Shown: piece by piece, positions 1 to 11,169 of the stretch
Numbering within the stretch: the stretch's first letter is position 1
Layout: every line of letters begins with the position of its first letter
Origin: Fistulifera solaris
Taxonomy: Eukaryota; Bacillariophyta; Bacillariophyceae; Naviculales; Stauroneidaceae
Direction: 5' to 3'
Length of the DNA: 64,000 bases
Assembly: GCA_030295235.1 (NCBI GenBank)
Contig: AP026169.1
Span: 434,001 to 498,000 of the forward strand
Notes under the pieces: model-generated
What the model was told of the DNA's origin: nothing
The model's input: only the letters and a program-made list of their open reading frames with translations
Database searches by the model: none
Made by a program: the position numbers and the translations under genes

Positions 1-744
1 ATTGTGCAAGGACGACAGTGGAACGAGACGTTGCAGTTTGTGGAAAACGGGTCAATAATCAAGTTTGGCAATTGGAGGGACCATTCGGGCGGCCCAGTTC
101 GACACATTGGATACGGGGTACGATCGGATCTTGTGCAAGGTCTGGAGTCCATATTGGACCATGCTAGTGTCTGGGGAGTCGAGCGGTCGGTGGATCTTTC
201 CCATTTCTGGCCCTTACCGGAACCTAACGTTACAGGCAACAGGATGTATGAGCTGCGATTTGCAGTTAGTCAAGTCATTCATGACAAACTCTCCCCGACG
301 CAAACAGTATTTGTAGGAGTGACTGAACCAACCAACGAAACGGACCCTGCTACAGCCCAGCCATCCTACTTGCGTCAACTCTTGCAATCAAAGATTGTTG
401 TGGTTTCTCAAACCGATAGCTGGGAAGATAATTACCGCCTCATGGAAGCTCTTGTCTCGGGTGCTATGGTGATGACAGATCCTATGCTGACATTGCCCGT
501 CGAACTTCAAGAGGACGTTTCAGTCGTCTACTACCGCAACCTTGATGAGCTAGTGACAAAGGCTCAACATTATTTGAATCATGAAAACGAGAGGATAGCA
601 ATAGCCATGGCTGGATACAACGTTGCTATGAACCATCACCGGAGTTGGCATCTGGTCGAGCGAATGGTGTCAGAAGTGCGCGGAGTATTAACCGAGCGCA
701 AAGCGCTCAATTCGTTGGATGCTTTTGTTACTGCTTCGCTTTAA
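1..744 (+). CDS. Glycosyltransferase-like protein, C-terminal part (5' end outside window)
   Basis: The reading frame is open from the first base and stops at 744, so only the last 247 or so codons are present. The stretch SWEDNYRLMEALVSGAMV, followed by a proline-rich turn, a strand and then a helix with a short linker, is the pattern of the C-terminal nucleotide-sugar-binding half of GT-B glycosyltransferases (the CgeB/RXYLT1-like group). In these the E-A-L-x-S-G segment contacts the sugar nucleotide. NET and NVT sequons fit a lumenal, Golgi-type enzyme, but the N-terminus that would show a membrane anchor is missing. Donor and acceptor cannot be told. The domain assignment rests on motif resemblance only. 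Confidence 0.5.
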   Translation: MVQGRQWNETLQFVENGSIIKFGNWRDHSGGPVRHIGYGVRSDLVQGLESILDHASVWGVERSVDLSHFWPLPEPNVTGNRMYELRFAVSQVIHDKLSPTQTVFVGVTEPTNETDPATAQPSYLRQLLQSKIVVVSQTDSWEDNYRLMEALVSGAMVMTDPMLTLPVELQEDVSVVYYRNLDELVTKAQHYLNHENERIAIAMAGYNVAMNHHRSWHLVERMVSEVRGVLTERKALNSLDAFVTASL

Positions 745-1050
745 AGTGTTTTCTTTGCATTTTTGAAACTTAAAATCAAGCATTGGACACAGTAATACAA
801 TAAGGATGAACAAAAATATACTCGTACGTAGTAGTATAATGCTGAGGATGTCACGGAGAGATTTCGCATATTTTTATTTATGTCGCAACGCGAATGAAGA
901 CGTTTCGCTGTAGCGTTCCAAGTGGAACGTTTCGACGATGACAACGACAACCGCTCGCATACATTGCGCTGACACAAAAGCCGATGCACTATTATTCTTA
1001 TTCGACCGACAAAGAGCGGTGAATAAGTGCAAAAGAAAAGTCGTCAGGAT
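745..1050. other. Intergenic, short palindrome
   Basis: No gene seen. Positions 914-929 form a perfect inverted repeat with 7-bp arms (CGTTCCA, spacer AG, TGGAACG), about 120 bp upstream of the next start. It could be a factor-binding site; nothing else supports that. Confidence 0.4.
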
Positions 1051-1907
1051 ATGAAGAGGTCAATAAACTGTTGCGTCTTGATTGTAGCGAGTCTCTTGGT
1101 ATCGAGCTCTGCTTTTTCGACGCCGCAACGTCCTATCGGCGCGTTTTCCGCACAGCAAACACGTCGTTCGCATCTCTTTGCCAAACAATACACAAAAGAG
1201 CGTCCAAAACTATTCTCTCGTGTCTCGAAATCGTTCCGGCGGAGATGCAAACTGACGGGGGCTTCACTGTTGTTCGCGGCGAGTGTCTTTTGGCTCCACC
1301 CAAACCGGCTCACGCATCGGTAGCACCATCAGTCGTGTTGGAGAGTATCTTGGAAAAGACTTCGCCCTCTTTGGATACCATCATTGATCGTTATGTGAAG
1401 GAACACATGTTCAACGACGATACCTATGATCCCATCGAATCGGCCTACCGCGAAGCGTACGATGATGCGGTCCACGGGACGTATCCCCAAGCGTTGCGCG
1501 AAGTCACCGGAGTCGGCGCCGCATCCATGGAAACGACGACGAGCAATAATCCTGTATCCAACTGGTTATCCAAGATCGATCTAAGTGCCTTAGTGACGTC
1601 CATGTTGACTTTCATTCAAAACAAATTGCAGTTGAATGAAACTTCCGCCATTATGGTATTGGCGGCCATTTTTGTGGTGGGTGGACCGTTCGCCTTTTTG
1701 TTCACGGGTATGGTGATTGGTGGCATGTCCAAACGAAACATGAATCGTTTGATGAAGAAGCGTTACGGAGACTCGTACACGTTAGACGCCACCATGAAAA
1801 CGGAAGAGACGATCGAGGCACCCGACGACGATGACGATGAGGAGGATGGAGACGGCGAGAATGACAGCGCAAACGACGACGACGATGATGATGACGACGA
1901 CGAATAA
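1051..1907 (+). CDS. Unknown plastid-type membrane protein with acidic tail (one frame break)
   Basis: Not recognised. The protein starts with a signal peptide ending VSSSAF, the diatom plastid-import motif, followed by a basic, serine-rich transit stretch. A hydrophobic segment (LLFAASVF) leads into PPKPAHA. Then come a conserved-looking helical region around DTIIDRYVKEHMF, a hydrophobic membrane segment near residues 200-225 (MVLAAIFVVGGPFAF) and a C-terminus of almost pure Asp/Glu. The frame is broken at a T run at 1288-1291: adding one T joins the N-terminal half to the long downstream frame and gives about 285 residues with a smooth hydrophobic-to-PPKPAHA junction. The ATG at 1051 is chosen because it opens the signal peptide directly. 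A plastid membrane location is inferred. Confidence 0.7.
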
Positions 1908-2050
1908 GAAAATAATTTGCTATGTTTGAAACAAAACAAATGGAACGCTGTGTTATTGGATGATCAAAGAATGAATAATGTATGCATTTACGATGATAAT
2001 AAAAATAGTGAAAAACAAGGCAAAGCCCCCATCCATGGCGCGCTTGTAGA

Positions 2051-3222
2051 CTAGCCTGTAGAATATCTAATCAGCGGACCATCATTCAAGACCCGCAGCT
2101 TTTTCAAATTCTTCATCAACTCATCGACATCTGATTTCGAATTCTTGGTATATCGACCTTCTGTGAAGAAAGGCCCAGCCAGATGCTTAGGCTGCGTCTT
2201 TCGGTCCAAATAGAATTCTCCGCTTTGGATATTTTCTCGTTTGGTACCCACGAGCCAGGTGACACCTTCAGCTCCTTGCCAGGGTTCTCGCAGGGGATGC
2301 AAATACTTTTTTTGGTCACCGAACGCTTCGTCGACGGCCGGGGTATCGGACCAACCGGGATGGACGGTTACCCATTGCACTTTGGGCTCGGTCTCTTTCA
2401 AGCGTTCTGCCAAAAGGACTTGGGCACGTTTCGCGTACGCATACACATTGACTCCATTGTACTTCTCACCGGGTGCACTGGTAAGAACATTCCACGACGG
2501 TAACTTGAAATTGTACATGCCACCGGATGTGACAAAGATGCACCGTCCTTGGGCTGCCTTGAGCTGTGGTAACAACAATTGACTCAGCAAGTAGCTTCCT
2601 CCCAATAAATGACTCGCAAAAGTTGCTTCATTGCCTTCGCTGGTTTCTTTTCGTTCGTTCAACAAAACCCCTGCATTGCAAACCAAAGCATCGACTTTCG
2701 ATTCTTGTTTTTGTAATTGCTGAACCGCTTGTCGAACTTGTTGAAGCTCCGCAACATCGACCAATACAATGTGCAAACGATCTCGCAGTGATGATAATGA
2801 TGATGATGACGAAGAAGAAGAAGGCGACGAGTCGTACGTTGCAATGTGTTGAATCATATCTTCCTTGGCTGCTACGGCACGTTCCTGACTCCGACACAAC
2901 ATATAAACTTTGGCTCCTTTGGCAGCCGCGTACGTGGCAATTTCTTTCCCGAGACCGGAATTGGCGCCCGTCACGACGACGACTTTTTCCGTCAAATCGG
3001 TACCATCGGCATCGGCGTGGTGTAACGGAATGGCTGCTGCTTTCTGCACGGGGTCTTTATAATCCTGAATGTGTCGAAGATAGCCCGTTCTTGGGGAAAC
3101 AAAGAATGAGTCAATCGATGAAATAGAATACGACACGTCGATACACTCATTCGCTGCACGTACTGCGTAAAATGCTTCTTTCCGTAAAGAAAGAATTGCG
3201 TGGAAGAGATTGATTGACCCAT
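2051..3222 (-). CDS. DHRS12-like short-chain dehydrogenase/reductase, two exons
   Basis: Classical SDR fold of the DHRS12 group. The NAD(P)-binding motif TGANSGLGKE lies near residue 65, CNAGVL further on, then serine in VTSSG-type context and the YAYAKRA active-site Tyr/Lys pair, with HPGWSDTPAV after it. The substrate is unknown. Exon 1 (3164-3222) encodes 19 residues plus two bases beginning MGQSIS. The intron is 3090-3163 (GTACGT...CCCCAAG). Exon 2 (2051-3089) resumes as TGYLRHIQDYKD. Only this splice joins the family-typical lead YGKKHFTQ to TGYLRH, giving 365 residues. Reading straight through the intron would give a longer but foreign N-terminus. MGQSIS fits the N-myristoylation pattern (Gly2, Ser6), so membrane anchoring is possible. 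The 3' splice site is AAG. Confidence 0.85.
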
Positions 3223-3365
3223 ATTTATAATACAAGAACAAACGACGAAGGAATGAAAAAGGAAAAGTAAGTTGGCGAAAATTTTTGACGGCTTTGCAGT
3301 AAACGGATCCGAGAGGTTCTGGATCAAGAACATGAATAAACACAGAGATGCATTTTGATTCTTTA

Positions 3366-3374
3366 TACGGAGTA
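3366..3374 (+). repeat. TACGGAGTA motif, copy 1
   Basis: Exact copy inside TATACGGAGTAGTAA, 144 bp upstream of the reductase start. One of seven identical, same-orientation copies in the spacers of this window. Confidence 0.6.
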
Positions 3375-3457
3375 GTAACGACTTGCTATTTTCCGAACGC
3401 GCTGGAACAAAAATGGTGCTCGATCCGTCTTCGTTATTCATCGTCATCAATTAAAGG

Positions 3458-3481
3458 AGTGACTCAGTGAGCTGAGTCACT
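3458..3481. promoter_or_regulatory. Perfect inverted repeat with two bZIP-type cores
   Basis: Arms AGTGACTCAG and CTGAGTCACT are perfect complements around a 4-bp TGAG loop. Each arm holds a TGACTCA/TGAGTCA core, the classical GCN4/AP-1 bZIP target. It lies midway between two divergent genes, a natural position for a shared control site. Function is inferred from sequence only. Confidence 0.45.
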
Positions 3482-3773
3482 AAAGTGAAAAGTCAGTCGT
3501 ATTTCCACTTGATATCGTACCGGTACCAGACCTGGCGTTCAACCTTGGTCAGACGTCCGACGCATGGTCGATCGTTGAAGTCGCGATGGATCGCGTATTA
3601 CTTGTAAGTCCTTTCCTAGAGAGAGTACCTGGTACCGCTTGTTTCATTTCATTTTTTTCTTCACAATCCTAACGAAACACAAAAGTGAAGGGCGTTCAGT
3701 TTATAAATTCTTTAGATTCTTTAATTGACGCCTCGGTTTTCTTTAATCAAGTGACAAACAGAACGCGCCTACG

Positions 3774-4663
3774 ATGCATGCTTTATCCCGCACGATTCTT
3801 TGTTTGTGGGGGACATTCCACATTGCCGAGTCGTGGATGATTCTACCGACAACACATCATCATCAAGCCACATTACTGTTTAGTAGTAGTTCCCAAGCAT
3901 CCGAACAGCCCATTGTGGTAGCGGCGACACGGGAACAAGGAAAGAATGAACAATTAATGAAAGGTATACGCGCCATTCATTTGAATCCGGTCGAATTGCC
4001 GTGCATTGCCCATGCCGACGGACCGGATTTTTCCTCGTTACAAGAAACGTTAGAAACCAATCCGTGGGATTATGTTACAATTACATCTCCGGAAGCGGCT
4101 CGGGTACTGTCGAGTGCGTGGCAACACTGCACGTGGCAAACGACGCCGCCTCCCGCCGTCGTGGCGGTGGGAAAAGCCACGGAAGATGCGTTACAAGCCT
4201 CCGGCATTACGGTAACCTTTGTCCCTCCAAAGCCACGGCCGAAGTCCTCGTCCAAGAACTTCCTCTACCATCGTCGCAACAACCCCGGGTCTTGTACCCG
4301 GCCTCGGTCCGTGCTCAAACCACGTTACAAGATGGACTCACACAACGTGGATTCACGGTCGTGCGCCTCAATACGTACGACACTGTCACGGCCCAATGGA
4401 ACGAACACGAAACGAACATGGCGGCTCAAGTGCAGATTGCTTGCTTTGCGAGTCCGTCGGCCGTGAAAGGGTGGTTACTCAATACGGAGAACAATCACCA
4501 AGTGTTGGCGGCGTGTATTGGTGAAACCAGTGCCAAAGCCTGTCGAGAACGAGGGTGGAACGAGGAACATATCTTTTATCCCGATAAGCCCGGAATGGAA
4601 GGTTGGGTAGATGCGGTGGCCGAAGCCGCTGCATCGTTGGCTACGACACAGCAAACGCGATAG
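3774..4663 (+). CDS. hemD: Uroporphyrinogen-III synthase (one frame break)
   Basis: Makes uroporphyrinogen III from hydroxymethylbilane in haem and chlorophyll synthesis. The family is weakly conserved but recognisable: VAATREQGKNEQL near the start, YVTITSPEAARVL, VVAVGKATEDALQ, then after the break RVLYPASVRAQTTL, VVRLNTYDTV, CFASPSAVKGWL and AACIGETSAKACRERG. The N-terminus is hydrophobic and ends ESW, a tryptophan variant of the plastid signal, matching the plastid location of this step in diatoms. The frame changes at CCC 4223-4225; one added C gives a continuous 296-residue protein through VTFVPSKATAEVL. Both halves carry family motifs, so this is one gene. Confidence 0.85.
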
Positions 4664-4788
4664 TTTCGAGTTGAATCCATAAGAAAATAAGCACCGCTTT
4701 CATAGAAAAAAAGATTGTGAAGTCAATTCGCCTTTCCAATGTACACTTTAACGATTTGCATAGTTATCCTTGGTCGAATGCTTTTCGA

Positions 4789-6068
4789 CTAATAATGAGA
4801 TTCGACATGTTTTAAAAATCGAGATAATTCGCACTGTGCCCATGACGGAGGTGATATCCCATTTTTCCGCAATCTTTCATCCTCGGCTGTCTCTACTTGA
4901 TGGAAGGAGTATCCCAGATGTCCACCATGTTCCGTTCGAACCATTTTGATGGGTGCTGCTCCACCATGCTCCCTTGTTTTTCGATGGGCCACACGACTGG
5001 ATCAAAGAACGGATCATCCTTCGCTCCCAGTAGTAATGTTGGGATACAGATCTTGTCCAAGTAGTGAATACAAGACGTTTGCCGGTAATAGTCCCAACAA
5101 TCTTCGAAGCCGTTGACGCCTCGATGGAATGCATCGTCAAATTCGGTGACAGTTTGGGCCGCCATGGTCCGTCGAAAGTCAAACATGTCCGTGTCTTCGT
5201 CACCGTCACACAAAATTTCCCACATTCTCTGCGTTCGCTTTTTGAGTTGTTTCAACAGATTGCCGGTGTAAATCACTCGATTAATTCCTGGTCGCGCCAG
5301 AAATTCCGCGTTGCGATTTTGATCCAGAGGAGGACAGAGCGCAGCTGCTCCGCGGATATTGTAATCCAGTGCGGCTTGTTCGCCCATTTCACCCAAAGCT
5401 TTCAATACAACGTTTGCTCCCATGGAGAAACCCGCTAAATAAAGAGGTGTCGCACTATTCTGTTTCGTCAATCGCGCCACATATTGATGCAGATCATCCG
5501 TAAAGCCCAAATGATAACCACTGAGTTTATTGTTGGGTGTACCCGAACATCCTCTAAAATTGAGACAAATGGCATGCATACCGATATCATTGAATGCTTG
5601 CGCCATTTCCTGAGTAAGCATGGACTCCGAACTGGATTCCAGTCCGTGGAAGATCAATACCGTGGGAGCATCGACACGGCTCACCCATCGACTATCGGCA
5701 TGAAACCAATCACCGTCCAGTGTCTCGATTCGCTCTCGGTGATGCCAGAATTGTGTAGAAGCTTTTGGTCGATAAATTTTGTCAACAATTGCGGCAGCTA
5801 TGTGCTGCGCGGCTTCGAAATCACCCGGGGGGAGGTAGGCACAGTTTTCTTTGAGTAGGAAGCCTCCAATGGTTTGCACATGTTGATTTTTCAACCAGGG
5901 TCGGAATTCGCTGGGTTGAAACGAATTCGCGATCGTCGCTGCTTGCTTTTGCAGGGAGGAAAGATTCTGGGTTATGCTGCTGCTACTCAAAGCGTTCCCT
6001 GGAGGGAGGAGACCTACGAGATAATAGCAAAGAAGAATGAAACGAAGTCGATGGCATCGATGGTCCAT
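4789..6068 (-). CDS. EMB8/YheT-type alpha/beta hydrolase (one frame break)
   Basis: Alpha/beta hydrolase of the EMB8/YheT/ABHD1-3 family. It carries FRPWLKNQHVQTIGG near the start, HGLESSSES at the oxyanion region, nucleophile elbow GFSMGAN, acid in GAKDDPFF and the catalytic His in EHGGHLGY. The His block lies in another frame: a base is missing in the T run at 4977-4981 (plus strand) or the neighbouring CCC. Without the correction the protein would end early and lack its His, so the repaired 426-residue form is the real one. The N-terminus (residues 8-26) is a signal peptide ending GNALS, so the enzyme probably enters the secretory or plastid route. The substrate is probably a lipid ester, which is unproven. 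Confidence 0.82.
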
Positions 6069-6759
6069 ACTCTTGTGTGTCTTTTCTTGTTAACCTTGCT
6101 CTGTAGTAGTTTGAATCCTTCCTCTCTAGAGAGTTCCACGCGAAACCATTGGGGGTGTAACATTGAGGCGACTTTTTCTCTCAAGAAGAAATACCTTGAA
6201 TTGTGAGTTGTCGCAATATTTTCAAAGAAAATGGTCGTCGTCATCGGCAATTTGCAACGTCCGCAGAACCAGTAAGGTTAGAAGTATTTTAGCGGCTAGG
6301 TTCTTTCAAAACCCTTGGTTTTAAAAAGCAATCTCGGACGACCAAGCGCTTCAAAGCTAGGGACACTCTATCAGCTACCGGTATCATTTTCATTTAGTCT
6401 GTCGAGTAATCTATAGGAGGCATAGTTATTTGATAACCCGGCTTTCGATGAGTGGTGTTTTTAAATTCATCGAGCAAATCACCGGCGCAACTAGAGTGGA
6501 GCTCCCGCTAGATTGCGGGACAATGTACAATGATGTTCACTAATGCATAATCTAATTTACATGACTAATATATGGAGATGTAACCCACTTCAAAGAGGCC
6601 TGTGGAAACACATCATCTCGCGCCGGCCGTGAGACTCTTTCTCTTCTGATCGTGTTCCCATCCCCGAAAGCGTCAAGATCGAATAGCAAACACCTCAAAA
6701 ACTCATACTTCGAGGTCTTGTTTCGGCAGGATCCACATCCATAGCATCCGTCTCGGAAC
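6069..6759. other. Intergenic, nothing recognised
   Basis: About 690 bp between two minus-strand genes. Both strands carry only short frames without family motifs. It includes the upstream region of the hydrolase. Confidence 0.4.
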
Positions 6760-7224
6760 TCAGAAACCCTTCCAGTTTGCTCCCCGATAACTGTTTCCGT
6801 AAATGAATCCGACGATTTCCTTCACCTCCGGTCCACGGTAAAGTTGAAACATCGCCCCCACCAAGGATCCCATGGTACTCGTGAATGTGGTGGGTATTTT
6901 TCTTGGTGCAATGTAATCGTTGGGTCTTACTTTCTTTTGTAAGTATGATGAGTTGGTCGCCTCGGTGCTACAACTGTACAGATCGTCCGATTCGGTGCGT
7001 GTTCGTTTGCTGTCGACCAAAGAAAAGAGTGGATTGTGCGGAGGAACTGCCGACGGTGTTATCATACATTCAGAAATGGCTTGAAACGCCACGTTACTGT
7101 TCACAGCTACGGACGAGCTGCTGGCTGGTGTAACCGCGAAGGGACGTTTATCCTGTTCGTTCGATGTCATGGGGAGCAGCATGAAAACTCTGTTCTTCCT
7201 TGCTGGCGCGGAACAAACTTGCAT
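6760..7224 (-). CDS. Hypothetical protein, 154 residues
   Basis: A single open frame, not recognised. It is rich in Ser and Thr at the N-terminus, with a more ordered, charged C-terminal part (RKIPTTFTSTMGSLVGAMF, then RGPEVKEIVGF) that looks like selected protein rather than chance translation. There is no signal peptide or membrane segment. The overlapping plus-strand frames are shorter and lack structure. It could also be the last exon of a longer gene. Confidence 0.35.
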   Translation of the reverse strand: MQVCSAPARKNRVFMLLPMTSNEQDKRPFAVTPASSSSVAVNSNVAFQAISECMITPSAVPPHNPLFSLVDSKRTRTESDDLYSCSTEATNSSYLQKKVRPNDYIAPRKIPTTFTSTMGSLVGAMFQLYRGPEVKEIVGFIYGNSYRGANWKGF

Positions 7225-7854
7225 AGACGAATAGACGAATAGGGATACTGGAGATTGAACGAAGTCTTCAATCGATTCGAATAGAAGGTGTTGCGTCCCC
7301 TCTGCTATAGGCGCGGCTGTTTGTGTGTCATGTTACCGGGTAAAACATACCAGTAATCCGCCTCACTTTCCGGATTCTTTACCCCTTTCACTGGCGATTT
7401 CCGAGGACTCCAAAATCCAAATCTTGGAAAACGAAAGGCCCTCCTTACACTCTATCGTATATTCCTTTTACCTAAAGTACATTTTTGTATAGATCCATCC
7501 GTGATCCGTGATAGCGAAGTGTAAAGTGACGGCGCAATATGTAGCCTTCGAGTAGAGGGAAAGCTATAACCTTAGATGGAGAGAAAAATGCTTACGTCAC
7601 AGTACGGTACATCAGTCTGCGTTCTAAACTTAAACCTTAATAGATAGAGACGCAATAATAACGCATCGTCGTCGTCTTGCCGTCAAATCAAATCATCATC
7701 GAGTTACCGCTCACGATAGGTAACTCTCCTTTGTCTTCTGCATTCGCTATCAAATTCCGTTGGCACTCGCTTAGTGGATCATTGCGGGCGTCGACGAAGG
7801 AAAATGAATTGATTATCGACGTCACGGAGGTCGGTCACAACTTCGAGCCGTAGG
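7225..7854. other. Intergenic, nothing recognised
   Basis: Divergent spacer between the small hypothetical gene and the next plus-strand gene. No convincing frame, RNA or repeat seen. Confidence 0.4.
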
Positions 7855-9283
7855 ATGAAGCTAGCTTGCACATTGATTCTCTCTCTCATACATTGGGGGA
7901 CACTGCGCGAAGAAATTTTTTCCAAGCGGAGATCGATGCATCATGTTATTTCTTCTGAAAATAATAGTATGGAAGATGATAATTACTTCTTCGGAGCGAT
8001 CTCGGACGCCGAGGCTTTGTTGGCCTGTCACGCTTTTCTGAGGCGTAAGAAGCGCCTCGAATGGACGGGTGCGGTGGAACGTCGGCGACAACAAGAGCAA
8101 GCCATTGCTGCGGCAGACGAAGGTCCGCTGTCCGGTCTTCGACCAGCGGGGTTTTTCTGGGAGGATCGCTCGCAACTACCTCATATGGGTCTCTCGGATG
8201 ATTTATATCGAGAACAGGACATTATTGAAAGAAGCAGTGACTGGGTGAAAGAAAAGAAAAAGTACTACAATATCCTCAGTGGATGATTGGGCCCTTGTGG
8301 AGGACGAAGATGAGCTGGAAGAACCACTTTCCACTTGGGAAAGCGTAATCGCCCCGGATGAAACGAGTCGTTTTTCACTTCCCATTGACGACGAGGACGA
8401 AGAAACAAGTTTCGTCGTGGATGATTTTTCCGCAATAGATTACGTCCCTTCGACTTCACATACACGTCGTTCACAGGCGGCATTGCGCCGGTGGTCTGAT
8501 CCTGCTTGGAAGGAAAAATGGTGGAATAGCCGTTGGGGTGATAAGAAACCAACTCTTCCTTCTGAGAAGCAGAAACTCAACAATTCTCGTCAAAGGCGAA
8601 CCGAAATAAGAGTCAGAAAACTGAATCCCGACGAACTCTTGGCAAGTCCTGAAATGGCTGAACTATCGCCGGACGAAATTGCCGAAGCTATACGGACGTA
8701 CCGGCTGGCCAAGCTGAAGCGATCGCGGTCGCGACGAAAATTTCTCGATCGAAGAATTGATGATGTGACCAAGATCTATTCTAAATCTTTTGAAGATGAC
8801 AGTTCCTCACCAATACCAAGGGACTATTTCGCACAAATTGATGAAAATAAGTTGCGAGAAATTCAGCAAAAACGGTCGGAACGCGCTAGAGAAATATATA
8901 AAAAACGCCTGGAGAATGATCCGGATGCCCGTACGAATGGCGTTCAAGGAAGGAGCAGATCATTTGAGTTTGTTTTTCCGGACGAATCTCTTCCAGTGGC
9001 AACCACTCCTAAAGAAGCCCTCAGTAAAATCAACGCATCCCTGGACGCCTATCGCTATCCGTCAATTCACGATGTTGCACTCTTATTATCTTCCAGTCGA
9101 CTGGCGAAACGGAAAGAAACGCTTGTTCGTATTCTTCGGGACTGCTTCGGCTTGCGGGGGAAATGCGTTCCGTCCATAAAAGCGGGGAATGAAAGAAAGA
9201 TGCTTTTTGTTACCGATTGTCCTATCGACGTGCTGGGAGCATATGTGCTACAAAAGCTGGAAGATAATCATTGTCAAAGGTAG
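7855..9283 (+). CDS. Unknown protein, acidic middle and basic helical C-half (one frame break)
   Basis: Not recognised. The first frame (7855-8286) and second frame (about 8249-9283) overlap in a lysine run. Deleting one A from the A5 at 8257-8261 joins them as VKEKKSTTISSVDDWALVEDEDE and gives about 475 residues. The N-terminus has a short hydrophobic stretch (residues 3-14), possibly a weak signal. The centre is Asp/Glu-rich; WSDPAWKEKWWNSRWG is tryptophan-rich and likely conserved. Residues near 210-320 are basic and helical (KLKRSRSRRKFLDRRIDD, QKRSERAREIYKKRL). The C-terminus (IHDVALLLSSSRLAKRKETL, then RDCFGLRGKC) looks folded. It may bind nucleic acid. No function assigned. Confidence 0.6.
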
Positions 9284-9398
9284 CAAGTTTTCTGACATCT
9301 CAAGCAATCTGCCGTGTTCTTAGAGCATAGCTGCTGAGTAAAAGGAACCATGACCTACATAGTTCACAAACTTATTATACAATTTTATTTTTGCTGGT

Positions 9399-10296
9399 CT
9401 AAGCTGCTGCACTAGCCACAAGCAGCACTTGTCGCTGTTTTTGAATTTCGGCTGTTTTCTTTATTTTGTAGTCCATAACTTTCTCCCATTTGTTGCGAGC
9501 GGTCTTGTAAAGATCCATGGCAGCCACGGCATCTTCGTACGGACTATGTGGTGCTCCAGGCACTTGTATTTCTCGTGACAGCTTTTCGCTGGCCAAGTCT
9601 CGCAACCGACGAGGCCACAAAACACCATCGTCAAAACGAGTCTTCATGAATGGTTCATATTTTGCCGTATCTCGGGTAGCCTGCCAGTCGTGACTGATGC
9701 CAAGGGCGTGTAGATCATTCTTCAGAGCATGACCCACGAGAATTTTACCCTTCAAGTGATCCTGAACGAGTTTTCGACAGCTCTCCAAATCAATAGCATC
9801 ATGATGCACATAATCATTGGCAGTGATCCCGGAGACAAATGTTCGGTAGTCAGTTATTTCTCGGTCGGGGTTCACATATCGGTCGAATACAATATTTCCA
9901 TCCCAATCCACTATTGTGACCCTGGCCACAGCCGACTGGTTACCATTTTCTCCTACACCAACCATCTCACAGTCCAAGGCCACGTAACGCGACTTCTCTT
10001 CCAGAGATATCTCGGGGTGTCCTTTTCGATTCTCATTTTGCCCTTCAAAGAACGCGACGAGGGTTGAGAACGACCACTCGACGAACCGCTGCTATCCGAT
10101 TCAATCGATAGGTCCCCGCTCGAGTTCTTGCGAGGTCGCCGATTGCGATTGCGTTTTCTGGCAGGACTACTCTTCTTATTTGTCACATTCTGGAAAAGAA
10201 TTCGTGTCAGATGTTGTCATTTTCTTTGAAGGATAGCGAATGGGCGTCTAATGCCGTCTTGTGTCGTACCTCGTTCTCTTCTTTGGGGGCTGCCAT
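9399..10296 (-). CDS. REXO4/ISG20-type RNA exonuclease (intron, one frame break)
   Basis: DEDDh 3'-5' exonuclease of the REXO4 group, which acts in rRNA processing. Exo I is VALDCEMVGVG, followed by ARVTIVDWDGNIVFDRYV and YRTFVSGIT; Exo II is ILVGHALKNDLHALG; Exo III is HSPYEDAVAAMDLY. Exon 1 (10270-10296) encodes MAAPKEENE. The intron is 10190-10269 (GTACGA...TTTTCCAG, phase 0). Exon 2 starts NVTNKKSSPARKRNR, a basic, serine-rich nucleolar-type leader. The frame changes between about 10003 and 10030, near GGGG or TTTT; one missing base yields GHPEISLEEKSRYVALDCEM and a 272-residue protein. The catalytic core is clear; the exact indel position is not. Confidence 0.82.
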
Positions 10297-11169
10297 GGCT
10301 AAATGTATTGGTTTTAAAATCTATTTTGTTTTATCGTTTGCTTTCTGAACGATTTTGTGAGCTTTGGAATAGGAATTGACGCAAAAGAATAATTTGAAAT
10401 GACAGTCTTTGTTGGCTGGCAGATTGGTTGGTGATGATGTGTAGGGACTGATGTTGGCAGACTGATCTCGTGGAATTCTGATGTCACACGTCACAAGAAA
10501 GATCGAAGATACCACTTACAATCAATCGTATAGTGAAAACGTCCAACGAAAGCGGTTTTTTCAGTCCCGGTCTCGGTCGGCAGAACGGAAAATTGAGAAG
10601 CCGGAGGAAGGTTTCGCCTTTTTCAACAAGTACTTATTCGAATACCGAGCGGTAAATCTCTATTATATGCGAAATGTCGAATAAGAAAACGGAATGTATT
10701 CCATGGAACACGGAACACATAGTTCGGAAATTCGTTGAACTGAGGCGTCAGTGCGACAGCTGAAATTCAACCGTGGCACTGATTCTTACCGCTAAGACAC
10801 AATTACCTATAAGCGAAACAACTAAACTTTGGTCGTATACCGAACGACACATTTCACTTTTTTTGCTTAAGCTCTAGGATGATCATTTATATTCACACAA
10901 GTTTAATGTGTACCAAGGCATTCTGAAAACTTGTGGTCTTTTGAAAGTCATTTCAAGGTTGCTCACGAGAATTGTTTAGACGGCCTAAAACTTCGACTAT
11001 GGCTCATTCAGTGGCTTCGTATCTTGGCAAGTCTCCGACCGGCTGACCGGTCATCACTAATTGTGTCGATGCTCAAAACAATGAAGATCTGTACCTCATT
11101 CTGTCTTCGATCTCGAGGAAACACCACAAACTTGTATCCATTCAACAATAATATAACAACGCCGCCAAG
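10297..11169. other. Intergenic, no supported gene
   Basis: About 870 bp. A 67-codon frame begins with ATG at 10481 but has no recognisable feature and low-complexity content; I do not call it. It contains the upstream regions of the exonuclease and of the repeat protein. Confidence 0.4.

Larger units (their letters stand above)
3223..3773. other. Divergent intergenic region
   Basis: Shared upstream region of the reductase (minus) and uroporphyrinogen synthase (plus). It holds a recurrent TACGGAGTA motif (3366-3374), a perfect AP-1-like palindrome (3458-3481) and a GTACCGGTACC palindrome near 3517. No gene seen. Confidence 0.5.

Noticed and set aside
914-929. Heat-shock element reading of the CGTTCCA/TGGAACG palindrome
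   Set aside because: Spacing does not match the alternating 5-bp nGAAn units; reported only as a palindrome.
10481-10684. 67-codon frame with ATG start
   Set aside because: No motif, no splice partner, low-complexity basic translation; expected by chance in a long spacer.
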